From Desulfonauticus sp. (GTDB lineage: Bacteria > Desulfobacterota > Desulfovibrionia > Desulfovibrionales > Desulfonatronovibrionaceae): DNA of 64,000 nt. Under the pieces are notes generated by a model that was not told the DNA's origin, made no database searches, and worked only from the letters and a program-made list of their open reading frames with translations. Of this stretch, positions 21,022-31,218 are shown piece after piece. The translations under genes were made by a program, and so were the position numbers. The first letter of the stretch is position 1. The number at the start of each line of letters is the position of its first letter. The stretch lies in contig JAUZRP010000014.1 in NCBI GenBank assembly GCA_030950395.1, positions 1-64,000 on the forward strand. Direction: 5' to 3'.

Positions 21022-22176
21022 GTGTTTATGAACAAATTAAGAATGCTTACTCCTGGGCCAACTCCTATACCAGAAAATGTTCGTCTTGCGTTGGCTAGAG
21101 ATATGATCCACCATCGTAAAGATGAGTTTAAAAAGATTTTACAGGAAGTAGAAGAGGGATTACAATATTTATTTGGCACCAAAGAGCCTGTTTTAATTTT
21201 GAGCAGTTCTGGAACTGGGGCCATGTGTGCTGCTGTAAACAATCTTTTTGATAGGGGCGAAAAAGTATTGGTAGTTGAGGGTGGTAAATTTGGGGAACGC
21301 TGGAGAGAAATCGCTGAGCAAAGAGGATTAGATGTTGTATCTGTTAAGACAACGTGGGGGGACTCAGTTTCTTTAGAGCAGATTATTAAAGTTTTGGATG
21401 AACATAGAAGTGTTAGTGGTTTATTGGTGCAGGCTTCAGAAACTTCTACAGGAGTATTGCATCCTATTCAAAAAATAGCCCAGTTGTGTAAAAAAAGAAG
21501 CCTGTTATGCGTAGTAGATGGCATTTCTGCTGTGGGGATTTCTCCCTGTCCCATGGATGAGTGGGGCATTGATTGTTTGCTTTCTGGTTCTCAAAAAGGT
21601 TTTATGTTGCCGCCTGGTTTGGCTTTTATAGCTTTAAGTCCTAAGGCCTGGGAAAAAGTGAGCTCTGTAAAAAATAGAGATTATTATTTTGATTTGTTAA
21701 GAGAAAGGCAAAAAATCGAACAAGCTCAAACTGCTTATACTTCGGCTATAAATCTTATTGTGGGTTTAAGAGAAAGTTTAGAGTATTTTTCTAAGTATGG
21801 GTTGGAGAACGTTTACAAAAGACAAAAAGCCCTGACAGAAATGGTTAGAACTGGAATAGAGGCAATGGGACTGGAATTATTAGTAAAAAAAGATTATACT
21901 TGGGGCCTTACGTCAGTAAAGATGCCTGTCGGAATAGATGCCAGTAAGGTTATTGTTCTTTTAAAAGAAAAATTTAATTATATAGTAGCTGGAGGACAGG
22001 GGGTATTAAAAGGAAAGATCGTTAGAATAGGACATATGGGATATGTGGATTACGTGGATTTGGCTGGCTGTTTGTATGCTTTGCAAAAGGCTTTTGTTTT
22101 GGCTGGAGGCGCTAGCTCTGCGAGGAATTTTTTAGAAAAGTCCTTAGACGTGTACTTTGAAAATGTGCAGTTATAA
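21022..22176 (+). CDS. Class V aminotransferase (serine-pyruvate/alanine-glyoxylate type)
   Basis: MLTPGPTPIPENVRLA, SSSGTGAMCAAVNNL, SGSQKGFMLPPGLAF. Confidence 0.92.
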   Translation: MFMNKLRMLTPGPTPIPENVRLALARDMIHHRKDEFKKILQEVEEGLQYLFGTKEPVLILSSSGTGAMCAAVNNLFDRGEKVLVVEGGKFGERWREIAEQRGLDVVSVKTTWGDSVSLEQIIKVLDEHRSVSGLLVQASETSTGVLHPIQKIAQLCKKRSLLCVVDGISAVGISPCPMDEWGIDCLLSGSQKGFMLPPGLAFIALSPKAWEKVSSVKNRDYYFDLLRERQKIEQAQTAYTSAINLIVGLRESLEYFSKYGLENVYKRQKALTEMVRTGIEAMGLELLVKKDYTWGLTSVKMPVGIDASKVIVLLKEKFNYIVAGGQGVLKGKIVRIGHMGYVDYVDLAGCLYALQKAFVLAGGASSARNFLEKSLDVYFENVQL

Positions 22177-22220
22177 AAATAGACGGAGATAGATCCTAAT
22201 TATTAACAAGGAGGTGGGAT

Positions 22221-22628
22221 ATGGGCAATGAAAAGCAAGAAAAGATTATTGTAAATGATCGTAGGGTGAAATTGGATGAAGAGAGTGAACTGAGAGACAA
22301 TAAGGAAAGTGAAGCTAGAAAATTAGCTGAAAAAAAGGCTGCGCATGATTATGAGCAGGTAACTAAGCAAGGGCAGGATAATTATCCTAAACTGGATTTT
22401 TCAACGTTTGTTTTGTCTTTAAGTTCTTCTGCTTTGGTACACTTAGGAGAGGTACCTGATCCTGAGAGCGGCAAAAATAATTTAAATTTGGCTTTGGCCA
22501 AGCAAACTATAGACGTTTTGGGAATGTTAGAGCAAAAGACAAAAGGGAATTTAACTGGGCAAGAAGAGCGATTATTAAAAGATATTTTATTTGATTTGAG
22601 GATGAAATACGTACAAAAGACAATGTAA
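22221..22628 (+). CDS. DUF1844 family protein
   Basis: LDFSTFVLSLSSSALVHLGEVPDPESG...NLALAKQTIDVLGMLEQKTKGNLT. Confidence 0.85.
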   Translation: MGNEKQEKIIVNDRRVKLDEESELRDNKESEARKLAEKKAAHDYEQVTKQGQDNYPKLDFSTFVLSLSSSALVHLGEVPDPESGKNNLNLALAKQTIDVLGMLEQKTKGNLTGQEERLLKDILFDLRMKYVQKTM

Positions 22629-22647
22629 TTCTAGATAGGGTAAGTAG

Positions 22648-23694
22648 ATGAAAAGTATTAACGTAGGTATTATTGGAGTAAGTGGTTATACAGGAATAGA
22701 GTTATTGCGTTTGTTAGAGGTGCATCCAGTATTTAATTTGGTCCAGGTAACGTCCAGAAAACTTGCCAAAAATACGTTAAAGACCGTTTTTCCCTTTATA
22801 AATAAATATAAAGATTTGGTGATTACAGATAGTGAGATTGATGGTTTTAATTCTGAAGTTGATTTGTTTTTTTTGGCTGTGCCACATGGAACTGCAATGG
22901 ATATAGCCAAAAAATTTGTGGCTCAAGGGAAGAAAGTCGTGGACCTGAGCGCTGATTTTCGGTTAAAAGATAAAGAAACTTATGAGGGGTGGTATAATGT
23001 AGAGCATAGAGCCTGGGAGTTGGTGCCCCAGGCTGTGTATGGATTGCCTGAACTTTATGAGCAAGAGATTAGAAGCGCTAATTTAGTGGCTAATCCTGGT
23101 TGTTATCCTACTTCTGTTATTTTGGCTCTCTATCCTGCGCTAAAGGCTGGATTATGGGATGGGGATAAAATTGTTATAGATGCTAAATCAGGTAGCACAG
23201 GAGCTGGTAGGTCACCAAAGGAAAATATTTTATTTTGCGAGGTAAATGATAATTTTTTTGCCTATAATGTAGGTCAGCACAGACATACACCAGAAATAGA
23301 GCAAGAATTATCTTTTTGGGCTCATAAATCTGTAAAAGTCCTGTTTACTACTCATCTACTCCCTATAAATAGGGGTATTTTATCCACCATTTATCTTGGG
23401 ACCAAAGAGTTGGATTTGGATAAAATTAGGGCGATTTATCAAGACTGTTATAAAGATAAAAGGTGGGTTAAAGTGTTAGATAAGTCTATTTTCCCTCAAG
23501 TGCGTTGGGTGCGGGGAAGTATGTATTGTTTGCTCGGTCTTGTGCTGGATAAGAAAACTCAACAGTTAGTGGTAGTTTCTGCTATAGATAACTTATGTAG
23601 AGGAGCCTCAGGTCAGGCTATTTGTAATGCTAACCTCTTGTGCGGATTAGATATGCATACTGGGCTTGAGTTTGAAGTTCCTTTAGTACCTTAA
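22648..23694 (+). CDS. argC: N-acetyl-gamma-glutamyl-phosphate reductase
   Basis: GVSGYTGIELLRLLEVHP, VANPGCYPTSVILAL, HRHTPEIEQEL. Confidence 0.96.
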   Translation: MKSINVGIIGVSGYTGIELLRLLEVHPVFNLVQVTSRKLAKNTLKTVFPFINKYKDLVITDSEIDGFNSEVDLFFLAVPHGTAMDIAKKFVAQGKKVVDLSADFRLKDKETYEGWYNVEHRAWELVPQAVYGLPELYEQEIRSANLVANPGCYPTSVILALYPALKAGLWDGDKIVIDAKSGSTGAGRSPKENILFCEVNDNFFAYNVGQHRHTPEIEQELSFWAHKSVKVLFTTHLLPINRGILSTIYLGTKELDLDKIRAIYQDCYKDKRWVKVLDKSIFPQVRWVRGSMYCLLGLVLDKKTQQLVVVSAIDNLCRGASGQAICNANLLCGLDMHTGLEFEVPLVP

Positions 23695-23708
23695 AAGGGG
23701 AGTGGATA

Positions 23709-24926
23709 ATGGAAGATATTTTTATTGCTAGACAACCTATTTTTACAGATAGCAAACATACTTTTGGCTATGAATTGCTTTTTAGATCCAGTGACTATTT
23801 AACAAAAGCCGGGATAATTAACGATGAGGAAGCCACAAGCCAGGTCATTGTGGATGGGTTAAATTTGGCTTATCGTAAGAATAAGTCATATAAATATTTT
23901 ATTAATTTTTCAGCTCCCTTGTTGGTAGAAGGAGCTTATGAAATCCTTCCAAAGGACGATGTAGTTATAGAAATTTTAGAAACAGTTAAACCGGATTTTC
24001 AGGTATTAGAGGCCTGTAAAAAATTAAAAACAAAAGGGTATATGTTGGCCCTGGATGATTATGTAGGGCAGGAAGAATTGGCCTCTTTTTTGGATTTGGC
24101 TGATATTATTAAAATAGACGTATTAAATTTGCCATTTGAAGAAGTGGAGAGGTTGGCTGCTATTTTAAAGAAAAAAAATAAGAAAATTTTAGCTGAAAAA
24201 GTAGAGGATTACGTAGTATTTAAATTTTGTAAAGATGCTGGTTTTGATTATTTTCAAGGATTTTTCTTTAGTAAACCAGAATTAGTCAAAGGTAAAAAGC
24301 TTTCTTCCTCTTCATGGAATAGATTAAACATTTTAAAAGAACTTAATTCTTCAGATTTTAATTTGCAAAGACTTGCTGAAATAGTTAAAAAAGATGTAGG
24401 AATCGTTTATCGTTTGTTGAGATATATAAATTCTTCTTACTTTTCTTTAAGACAAAAAATAGATAATGTTCAAAGAGCAATTACTTATCTGGGTGAAAAA
24501 AAAACAAAGCAGTGGCTAATGGTTACTTTATTGGCAGATTTTGGGAAGACAGATATAAAACAAGAAAGCGTATTTTTTGCTGCTTTTAGAGCAAGATTTT
24601 TACAACTAATTGCAGAGCATTTAGAATTAACCCAGGAAGAAGAAAGATTTTTTCTTTTAGGACTTTTATCCTATCTGGACGTGCTTTTGGAAAGAGAGTT
24701 AAAGGATGTTTTGGCAGAGCTTCCTTTAGATAAAGAAGTTTATTTTGGTCTAATTGATACAAATCATCCCTATAATGCCTGGCTTGAGTTGGCCAAAGAA
24801 ATAGAACGAGGAAATTGGAGTAAGGTATCTCAAATTGCAAAGGGAAAAGAGTTGGATATTAAATTTTGTGCTAAATTAAGCCATGAAGCCTATGATTGGG
24901 CCAATTCTATTGTAGAATCTAATTAA
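23709..24926 (+). CDS. EAL-HDOD (YuxH-like) signalling protein
   Basis: MEDIFIARQPIFTDSKHTFGYELLFR plus C-terminal HDOD-like region. Confidence 0.88.
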   Translation: MEDIFIARQPIFTDSKHTFGYELLFRSSDYLTKAGIINDEEATSQVIVDGLNLAYRKNKSYKYFINFSAPLLVEGAYEILPKDDVVIEILETVKPDFQVLEACKKLKTKGYMLALDDYVGQEELASFLDLADIIKIDVLNLPFEEVERLAAILKKKNKKILAEKVEDYVVFKFCKDAGFDYFQGFFFSKPELVKGKKLSSSSWNRLNILKELNSSDFNLQRLAEIVKKDVGIVYRLLRYINSSYFSLRQKIDNVQRAITYLGEKKTKQWLMVTLLADFGKTDIKQESVFFAAFRARFLQLIAEHLELTQEEERFFLLGLLSYLDVLLERELKDVLAELPLDKEVYFGLIDTNHPYNAWLELAKEIERGNWSKVSQIAKGKELDIKFCAKLSHEAYDWANSIVESN

Positions 24927-24972
24927 ACCCTGGCCGTCATGGGGTCTATGAGGTGACCGCCAGGGTTGCAGT
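24926..24972. terminator. Hairpin terminator between convergent genes
   Basis: AACCCTGGC...GCCAGGGTT perfect 9-bp arms (24926-24934 / 24959-24967) near a T run (GTTTTT). Confidence 0.7.
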
Positions 24973-24974
24973 TT

Positions 24975-27900
24975 TTAGACTTCAAAGAGCATTTCTAAAT
25001 CTTCTCTGGTAAGATTTTGGATGGCATTTTTGCCTGGAATGATGGCTTCAGCAACACCTTTTTTCTGTTGCTGGAGTTGTAATATCTTTTCTTCAACTGT
25101 ATTTTGGCAAATCATCTTATAGGAAAATACTTTTTTGGTTTGACCTATACGGTGAGTTCTGTCTGTGGCCTGATTTTCTACAGCTGGATTCCACCAGGGA
25201 TCATAGTGGATTACGTAATCTGCAGAAGTCAGGTTCAAACCAGTACCTCCTGCTTTGAGTGAGATTAAAAACACAGGTATTTTGGGATCATTGTTAAACC
25301 GATCTACCTGCTCAAATCTGTCTTTACTGGAACCGTCCAAGTACGCAAAGGGGATTTTGTTGATAGATAGCCAGGAACGAATGATGTGCAGCATTTGCAC
25401 AAATTGAGAAAATACCAGGACCTTATGACCATCGCTAATAATGGTGGTAATAAGTTCTTTAAAGGCTTCAAACTTACCGGAAGGTAGGTTAGTATTAACT
25501 CCTGGCATATCTAACTTTAACAGGCGAGGATGACAGCAGATTTGTCTGAGTTTTAATAAGGCATCTAAAATGGACATTTGAGAGCCTGCAATGCCTTTTT
25601 CTTCTACTTTTTGTAACACTTGTTCTTTTAGTTTTTTGGCCAAAGAAGCATACAGTTCCATTTGTTCGTCAAGCAAGGCAGTGTAGTAAATGTTTTCCAC
25701 TTTTGGTGGCAAGTCTTTGGCCACCTGATTTTTGGTCCTTCTAAGGATAAATGGTTTTACCCGGTTTTTGAGATAGTTTAAGGCCTCTTCATCTCCGTCT
25801 TTTATGGGTTTGACAAAGCTTTTATGAAAAGCGTGTTGAGAGCCTAGAAAAGAAGGCATTAAAAATTCAAATAATGACCACAATTCTAACAAATTATTTT
25901 CAATAGGCGTACCAGAGAGACATAATCTAAAGCGAGATTCTAACTTACGCACTGCTCTTGACGTTATGGTATTGGGGTTTTTGATGTTTTGGGCCTCATC
26001 TAAAATAATGCTGGCGTATTTATAAGGTAGAAGGTATTCTAAATCCCTTCTTAAAAGAGCATAAGTTGTAAATACCAGTTCGGCATTTTTTATTTGAGGA
26101 AATAAATGGTCTCGTTTGGAACCATAGATTATAAGTCGTTTCATAGTGGGCACAAATTTCTCTGCTTCTCTTTCCCAATTGGGTAAGACAGAAGTAGGCA
26201 CTATGATTAAGTGAGGTCCTTTGACGCCTTTTTCTTTTAAGTATTGCAAAAAAGAAAGAGTTTGGATGGTTTTGCCAAGACCCATTTCATCTGCCAGGAT
26301 GCCTCCAAATTTGTATTCGTATAAAAAGTTTAAATAGCTTAAGCCTTCTAACTGATAGGGTCTTAAAGTAGCGTTTAAGTCTTTGGGGGGAGAAACTTGT
26401 TGAATTTCTTTAAAGGTGTGGATTTTTGTCCGTAATTCGTTCCAAAAAGAGTCTGCCTGGAGTTCATCTACATCTTGCAAAAGTTGATCAATTACAGGTG
26501 CTTCGTGGTGGGCGTATTTCTTTTTGGGACCTTTTTCAGGATCAAGTCCCATAATTTGTAAGCTATGTCCTAATTTTTCTAACCAGGATTCAGGTAAACT
26601 GGTATAAGATCCATCTTTTAATTGGATGTAGCGCTTTTTTTGACTCCAGGCCTTCCATATCTTTTCAATAGGAACAGAAATGTCGTCGTATTTTATTTGA
26701 ATGTCTACGTTAAACCAGTTATTATCTTCTCCACTTTTCACTTCTGCTACTATTTTGGGAGGAGAAAGGCGAACTTTATATTTTTTTAGATTTTTTTCAC
26801 CATATACTCTGTATTCTTTTATGAGTTTTGGATATTCGTCTAAAAGAAAATTGATGGCCTTTTCAGGTTCTAAAAACCAGAGAGAGTTGTTTCTGGCTTG
26901 AAAGTTTAACTTCAGGAGTCTGGATAAGAGTTCACTTTCTTTGTCTTGATCCCTTCTAATTAGAAAAGATCTTCCCTCAAACTGATAACTGCCGGTTTGG
27001 AGATCTGGATTTGGACCTGGAAAGCTAAATTCTCCATGTTCTGTTTCGTAGATGTTTTCAATTTGCAGAGTAAGTAAACTACCTTCTTCGTCTAAAAATA
27101 GTTTTGGATTATATTTAGCATCCACAAAAATAGGTGCCATTCTTTCTAAGAATTTTTCTTGCTCAAACAGATCTGAGGCTGGAATTTGAGTCCATACTCT
27201 ATCTAAAAATTCGGAAATTTCTTTGTGAGGAATGAGGGGAGGATTGTTGACCAATTTTTTTATTAAACCTGGAGCAAGTCCTGTATGTACAGGATAGAAA
27301 GTATTTTTCCAAAACACCCAAATGGGCATTTCTCCAAAAAAGAAAACTTGTTCTCCTTCAATAGCAAAGGGTACTTTTCCTTCCCTTCCCAGCATTATTT
27401 CAAAAGATAGTCCATCTTCAGTGAGTTTGGGCCTTAATTGTAATTTCATAGGGCTGGATACTATTCGAACTGGCTGCTCTGTTTCTTCAAAAAATAAATA
27501 ATATTCATTTTTTATTGCTTTAAAAAACCAACTCATTAAACCGTAGGGGATTTCCACTTTATGTCCATAATAATCTAAAGACTGACCTATTTGTTCGGCG
27601 AGCTTAGGCAATTCTGGAGATATTTCACACCACTCTGGATTTCTGATGATTTGTTCTAAGGTGATAGGATTTAAAACCGAAGAAAGTCCAGATTTGTTTT
27701 GTCTGGCTCTAAAAAATTCTACCTGGAGTCTGCCTATTTCAGGAAAAAATCTATATACAAGATAGTGTTGCCCTGGTTCTGGCTCAAGGTGGGTGGCAAA
27801 ATAATGCTTAAAAATATTTTTCCAATCAGTTCTAATAACTAGCGTATCTTCTTGTTCATCTTCTTTTAACGAAGATAAATATTTGGTGATAGTAGCGCTT

Positions 27901-28187
27901 ACATGTTTGCAAATACCAGCAAAAGAGTCTGGACAGTTGCAATAATAGTTAACAGATTCTGTTTCCAGGCTAATGGAAATTTCTGTCTGGTAATTTTGAA
28001 AATCTTCTCCCTGAATTAATCCTTCTAATTCTACAAAATTAGAATGTTGTTTTAAACTTACCTTTACTGCGTTGTTAGAAAGAAGATGATTCCCACTTTC
28101 ATAGATATATTCGGGAATATTTTCCTTGCTAAAATTTTTTAAAATTTCTTTGACTTTTTTCAATTGCTCTTTCATCATTAACTCCAT
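24975..28187 (-). CDS. SNF2-family helicase with N-terminal SWIM zinc finger
   Basis: YYCNCPDSFAGICKHVSA (SWIM), GGILADEMGLGKTIQTLSFL, ILDEAQNIKNP, THRIGQTKKVFSYKMI. Confidence 0.95.
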   Translation of the reverse strand: MELMMKEQLKKVKEILKNFSKENIPEYIYESGNHLLSNNAVKVSLKQHSNFVELEGLIQGEDFQNYQTEISISLETESVNYYCNCPDSFAGICKHVSATITKYLSSLKEDEQEDTLVIRTDWKNIFKHYFATHLEPEPGQHYLVYRFFPEIGRLQVEFFRARQNKSGLSSVLNPITLEQIIRNPEWCEISPELPKLAEQIGQSLDYYGHKVEIPYGLMSWFFKAIKNEYYLFFEETEQPVRIVSSPMKLQLRPKLTEDGLSFEIMLGREGKVPFAIEGEQVFFFGEMPIWVFWKNTFYPVHTGLAPGLIKKLVNNPPLIPHKEISEFLDRVWTQIPASDLFEQEKFLERMAPIFVDAKYNPKLFLDEEGSLLTLQIENIYETEHGEFSFPGPNPDLQTGSYQFEGRSFLIRRDQDKESELLSRLLKLNFQARNNSLWFLEPEKAINFLLDEYPKLIKEYRVYGEKNLKKYKVRLSPPKIVAEVKSGEDNNWFNVDIQIKYDDISVPIEKIWKAWSQKKRYIQLKDGSYTSLPESWLEKLGHSLQIMGLDPEKGPKKKYAHHEAPVIDQLLQDVDELQADSFWNELRTKIHTFKEIQQVSPPKDLNATLRPYQLEGLSYLNFLYEYKFGGILADEMGLGKTIQTLSFLQYLKEKGVKGPHLIIVPTSVLPNWEREAEKFVPTMKRLIIYGSKRDHLFPQIKNAELVFTTYALLRRDLEYLLPYKYASIILDEAQNIKNPNTITSRAVRKLESRFRLCLSGTPIENNLLELWSLFEFLMPSFLGSQHAFHKSFVKPIKDGDEEALNYLKNRVKPFILRRTKNQVAKDLPPKVENIYYTALLDEQMELYASLAKKLKEQVLQKVEEKGIAGSQMSILDALLKLRQICCHPRLLKLDMPGVNTNLPSGKFEAFKELITTIISDGHKVLVFSQFVQMLHIIRSWLSINKIPFAYLDGSSKDRFEQVDRFNNDPKIPVFLISLKAGGTGLNLTSADYVIHYDPWWNPAVENQATDRTHRIGQTKKVFSYKMICQNTVEEKILQLQQQKKGVAEAIIPGKNAIQNLTREDLEMLFEV

Positions 28188-28600
28188 AACTCCTTAAGCT
28201 ATATTTCCCTGGTGGGACTCAATAATTTATAATATTTTACTGATTTACTAGTTTTCTCTTTTCTCTGCAAAAGAGAGTTTTATGAAAAGGCCATTCACGG
28301 TATTTATAAGGTCAATAAACAATAATACTATTTTAGCAAATTAAAAATTTTTTTCAAGTTTTGAGAAAAAATTATTTAATTAAAATTTGACGTGTTAATA
28401 AATATTCGCAGTTGTGCTGTTGAGTGTTGAAGTTGACATAGAGTTTTTGTGTAGCTTTGAGGTTAATTTTTTATTCACATAACCAGCAAACAAAGTTTTT
28501 TGTAAAGCGTAACAAATGCTCATTAGACCATTTGGCTTGTCTCTGTCAAAGTTTTTGAGACAACTGGATTGGAATAAATTTTATTTTTTAAAAGGGAGTT

Positions 28601-30184
28601 TTGGTGTCTAGGTTTTTAGTTTTTATTGTGATTGCAATTTTTAGTGTGAATGTCTATGCTAGGGATTTTGGGGGAAGAATTATTATTGGTTTAAATGGCG
28701 AACCAAGCAATTTAATTCCTCCATTAGCTACAGATTCGGCTTCGCATGAGGTAAGTGATCTGATTTATGTTAGTTTGGTGAAATACAACAAAAATTTAAA
28801 AATAGTTCCCTGGGCAGCTAAAAGTTTTAAAATTTTAGATGGGGGCAAAAAAATAAGGTTTAAATTACGTAAAAATATTTTCTGGTTTGATGGTTATCCC
28901 CTTACTGCTGAGGATGTATATTTTACTTATAAATTAATGATAAATCCCAAAACACCTACTGCTTATGGCGAAGATTTTAAACTGGTCAAAAATTTCAAAA
29001 TAATTTCTCCTTATGAGTTTGAAGTCATTTATCCTAGAGTTTATGCTCAGGCTTTGGCTTCCTGGGGTATTGCTATTTTGCCCAAACATATTTTAGAAAA
29101 GGAAAATTTGCTTAATACTAAATATACCAGAAATCCCATGGGAGCTGGTCCTTATTATTTAAAAGAATGGGAGCCAGGCCGAAGATTAGTATTGGATGTG
29201 AATAAAAATTATTTTGAAGGCAGAGCCTGTCTTGATGAAGTGATATATCGCATTATACCTGATCTTGGCACAATGTTTTTGGAGCTAAAAGCCAGAAACT
29301 TAGATTTGATGAATTTAACCCCTCTTCAATACAAATATCAAACCATAACTAATTTTTGGCAGGATAATTTTAATAAGTACAAATATCTTTCTTTTGCCTA
29401 TACATATTTGGGTTATAATTTAAGACATCCTTTTTTTAGAGATATTAGAGTAAGACAGGCTATAGCATATGCTTTAAATAAACAAGAAATTATTCAAGGA
29501 GTATTGCTTGGACTTGGGAAGTCAACCATAGGTCCTTATAAGCCAGGTACGTGGGTTTATAATAATAAATTAAAAGATTATCCCTATAATCCTAAAAAAG
29601 CTCTCGTCTTGTTAAAAGAGGCAGGTTTTGCGGACAAAGATAAAGATGGCATATTAGAAAAAGACGGTAAACCTTTTGTTTTTACTTTACTCACCAATCA
29701 GGGAAATAGTTTAAGGCTTAAAACAGCAATTATTATTCAATATCGATTGGCCCAAATAGGCATAAAAGTAAAGATTCGAACTGTGGAGTGGGCTACGTTT
29801 ATTCATGATTTTATTGATAAAGGAAGATTTGATGCAGTAATTTTAGGTTGGTCCATTCCTCAGGATCCAGACCTGTACGACGTGTGGCATTCTTCTAAAG
29901 CTGTTCCTGGAGGTTTGAATTTTATTGGTTTTAAAAATAAGGAAGTTGATGAATTATTAGAACAAGGAAGACAGACTTTAGATATTCAAAAACGAAAAAA
30001 AATATACGATCGAGTGCAGGAAATTTTACACTTTGAACAACCTTATTGTTTTTTATACGTGCCTATGGCCTTACCTATTGTCCACAAGAGATTTAGATCT
30101 ATAAAACCTGCTCCTGCAGGCATAAGTTATAATTTTATTCATTGGTGGGTACCTAAAAGAGAGCAAACTTTTTTTCTTCCTTAG
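28601..30184 (+). CDS. Peptide-type ABC transporter substrate-binding protein (family 5)
   Basis: Signal peptide; NLIPPLATDSASHEVSDLIYVSLVKYN, RVRQAIAYALNKQEII. Confidence 0.93.
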   Translation: MVSRFLVFIVIAIFSVNVYARDFGGRIIIGLNGEPSNLIPPLATDSASHEVSDLIYVSLVKYNKNLKIVPWAAKSFKILDGGKKIRFKLRKNIFWFDGYPLTAEDVYFTYKLMINPKTPTAYGEDFKLVKNFKIISPYEFEVIYPRVYAQALASWGIAILPKHILEKENLLNTKYTRNPMGAGPYYLKEWEPGRRLVLDVNKNYFEGRACLDEVIYRIIPDLGTMFLELKARNLDLMNLTPLQYKYQTITNFWQDNFNKYKYLSFAYTYLGYNLRHPFFRDIRVRQAIAYALNKQEIIQGVLLGLGKSTIGPYKPGTWVYNNKLKDYPYNPKKALVLLKEAGFADKDKDGILEKDGKPFVFTLLTNQGNSLRLKTAIIIQYRLAQIGIKVKIRTVEWATFIHDFIDKGRFDAVILGWSIPQDPDLYDVWHSSKAVPGGLNFIGFKNKEVDELLEQGRQTLDIQKRKKIYDRVQEILHFEQPYCFLYVPMALPIVHKRFRSIKPAPAGISYNFIHWWVPKREQTFFLP

Positions 30185-30192
30185 TTATACGT

Positions 30193-31218
30193 ATGTACAC
30201 ATTACAACAAATTCCTCCTCAGGCGGCGCATTGTGTGTTAAAGGTAGAAAATTTTTTGCACGAGCAGGGTATTCTTGTTCAAAATAAAAAAGTGCTGGTG
30301 GCTTTGTCTGGAGGCCCTGATTCTACGGCTTTGGTTATTATTTTATGTTTGCTCCGTCAGCGTTTGGGACTAGATGTGGAAGCCCTATACTTAAATCATG
30401 GGCTTAGAGAAGAGTCTGTGGATGAAGAAGTTTTTGTAAAAAAATTGGGAACAATCTGGAAATTTCCCGTAACTATTTTAAAAACCAAGATAAAATTATT
30501 GGCAACTAAGACTCATAGTGGTATAGAAGAGTGTAGTCGCAGGTTGAGATATTTAGTTTTAAAAAGGTTCTTAATAAAACAAAAATGTCATTATATTGCC
30601 CTGGGACACCAGTTAAATGATTTGGCAGAAGACGTGCTTTTGAGAATGTTAAGGGGAGCTGGTTGGCCAGCTTTGGGCGGAATGGATGCTTATCGAGAAA
30701 AAGAAAAGATTATAAGGCCCTTACTTTTTTTGACTAAGCAGGAAATTGAACAGTTTTTAGGTTTGTTAAAACAGAACTACTGTGTGGATAAGTCTAATTT
30801 TGAGTTAAATGTGCTCAGAAATAGAGTAAGACATACTATACTTCCCTTGTTTTGTGCGGAAAACCCTTCTTTTCTAAAAAATATTTATAGACTTTGGCAA
30901 TTATCTCAAATAGATAAAAAAGATTTTAACTTTAAAATATCTTTGTTAGGAGATGTTCAAAAAGGTCGAAGCCTATTTTTGGCCAGAGAACGCTTAGATT
31001 GTTTTTTACCAGGAGAGAGACTTAGAATATATGCCTACTTTTTAAATCAATTAGGTACGGGTCAGGTCTTGAGTGAAAACCTTTTTAAACTTGAACAATG
31101 TTTTAAACAAAAAGCAAAAAATAAGAAGATACAATTTCCTGGCAATAAAATGGCTATTGTGAATAAAAGAGGAGTTTTTTTGTTAAAAAAGGAGAAAAGT
31201 TATGGAAACAAAAAATAA
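30193..31218 (+). CDS. tilS: tRNA(Ile)-lysidine synthase
   Basis: VLVALSGGPDSTALVIIL PP-loop; LGHQLNDLAEDVLLRMLRG. Confidence 0.95.
   Translation: MYTLQQIPPQAAHCVLKVENFLHEQGILVQNKKVLVALSGGPDSTALVIILCLLRQRLGLDVEALYLNHGLREESVDEEVFVKKLGTIWKFPVTILKTKIKLLATKTHSGIEECSRRLRYLVLKRFLIKQKCHYIALGHQLNDLAEDVLLRMLRGAGWPALGGMDAYREKEKIIRPLLFLTKQEIEQFLGLLKQNYCVDKSNFELNVLRNRVRHTILPLFCAENPSFLKNIYRLWQLSQIDKKDFNFKISLLGDVQKGRSLFLARERLDCFLPGERLRIYAYFLNQLGTGQVLSENLFKLEQCFKQKAKNKKIQFPGNKMAIVNKRGVFLLKKEKSYGNKK

Noticed and set aside
24975-28187. SNF2/SWIM helicase as part of a defence system such as DISARM
   Set aside because: No methyltransferase, DUF1998 or phospholipase-D partner genes nearby; isolated SNF2-SWIM proteins are common in bacteria.
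28200-28600. 400-bp gap as a possible ncRNA or riboswitch
   Set aside because: No recognisable riboswitch motif or strong structure beyond a small GC-poor hairpin and a partial element end.
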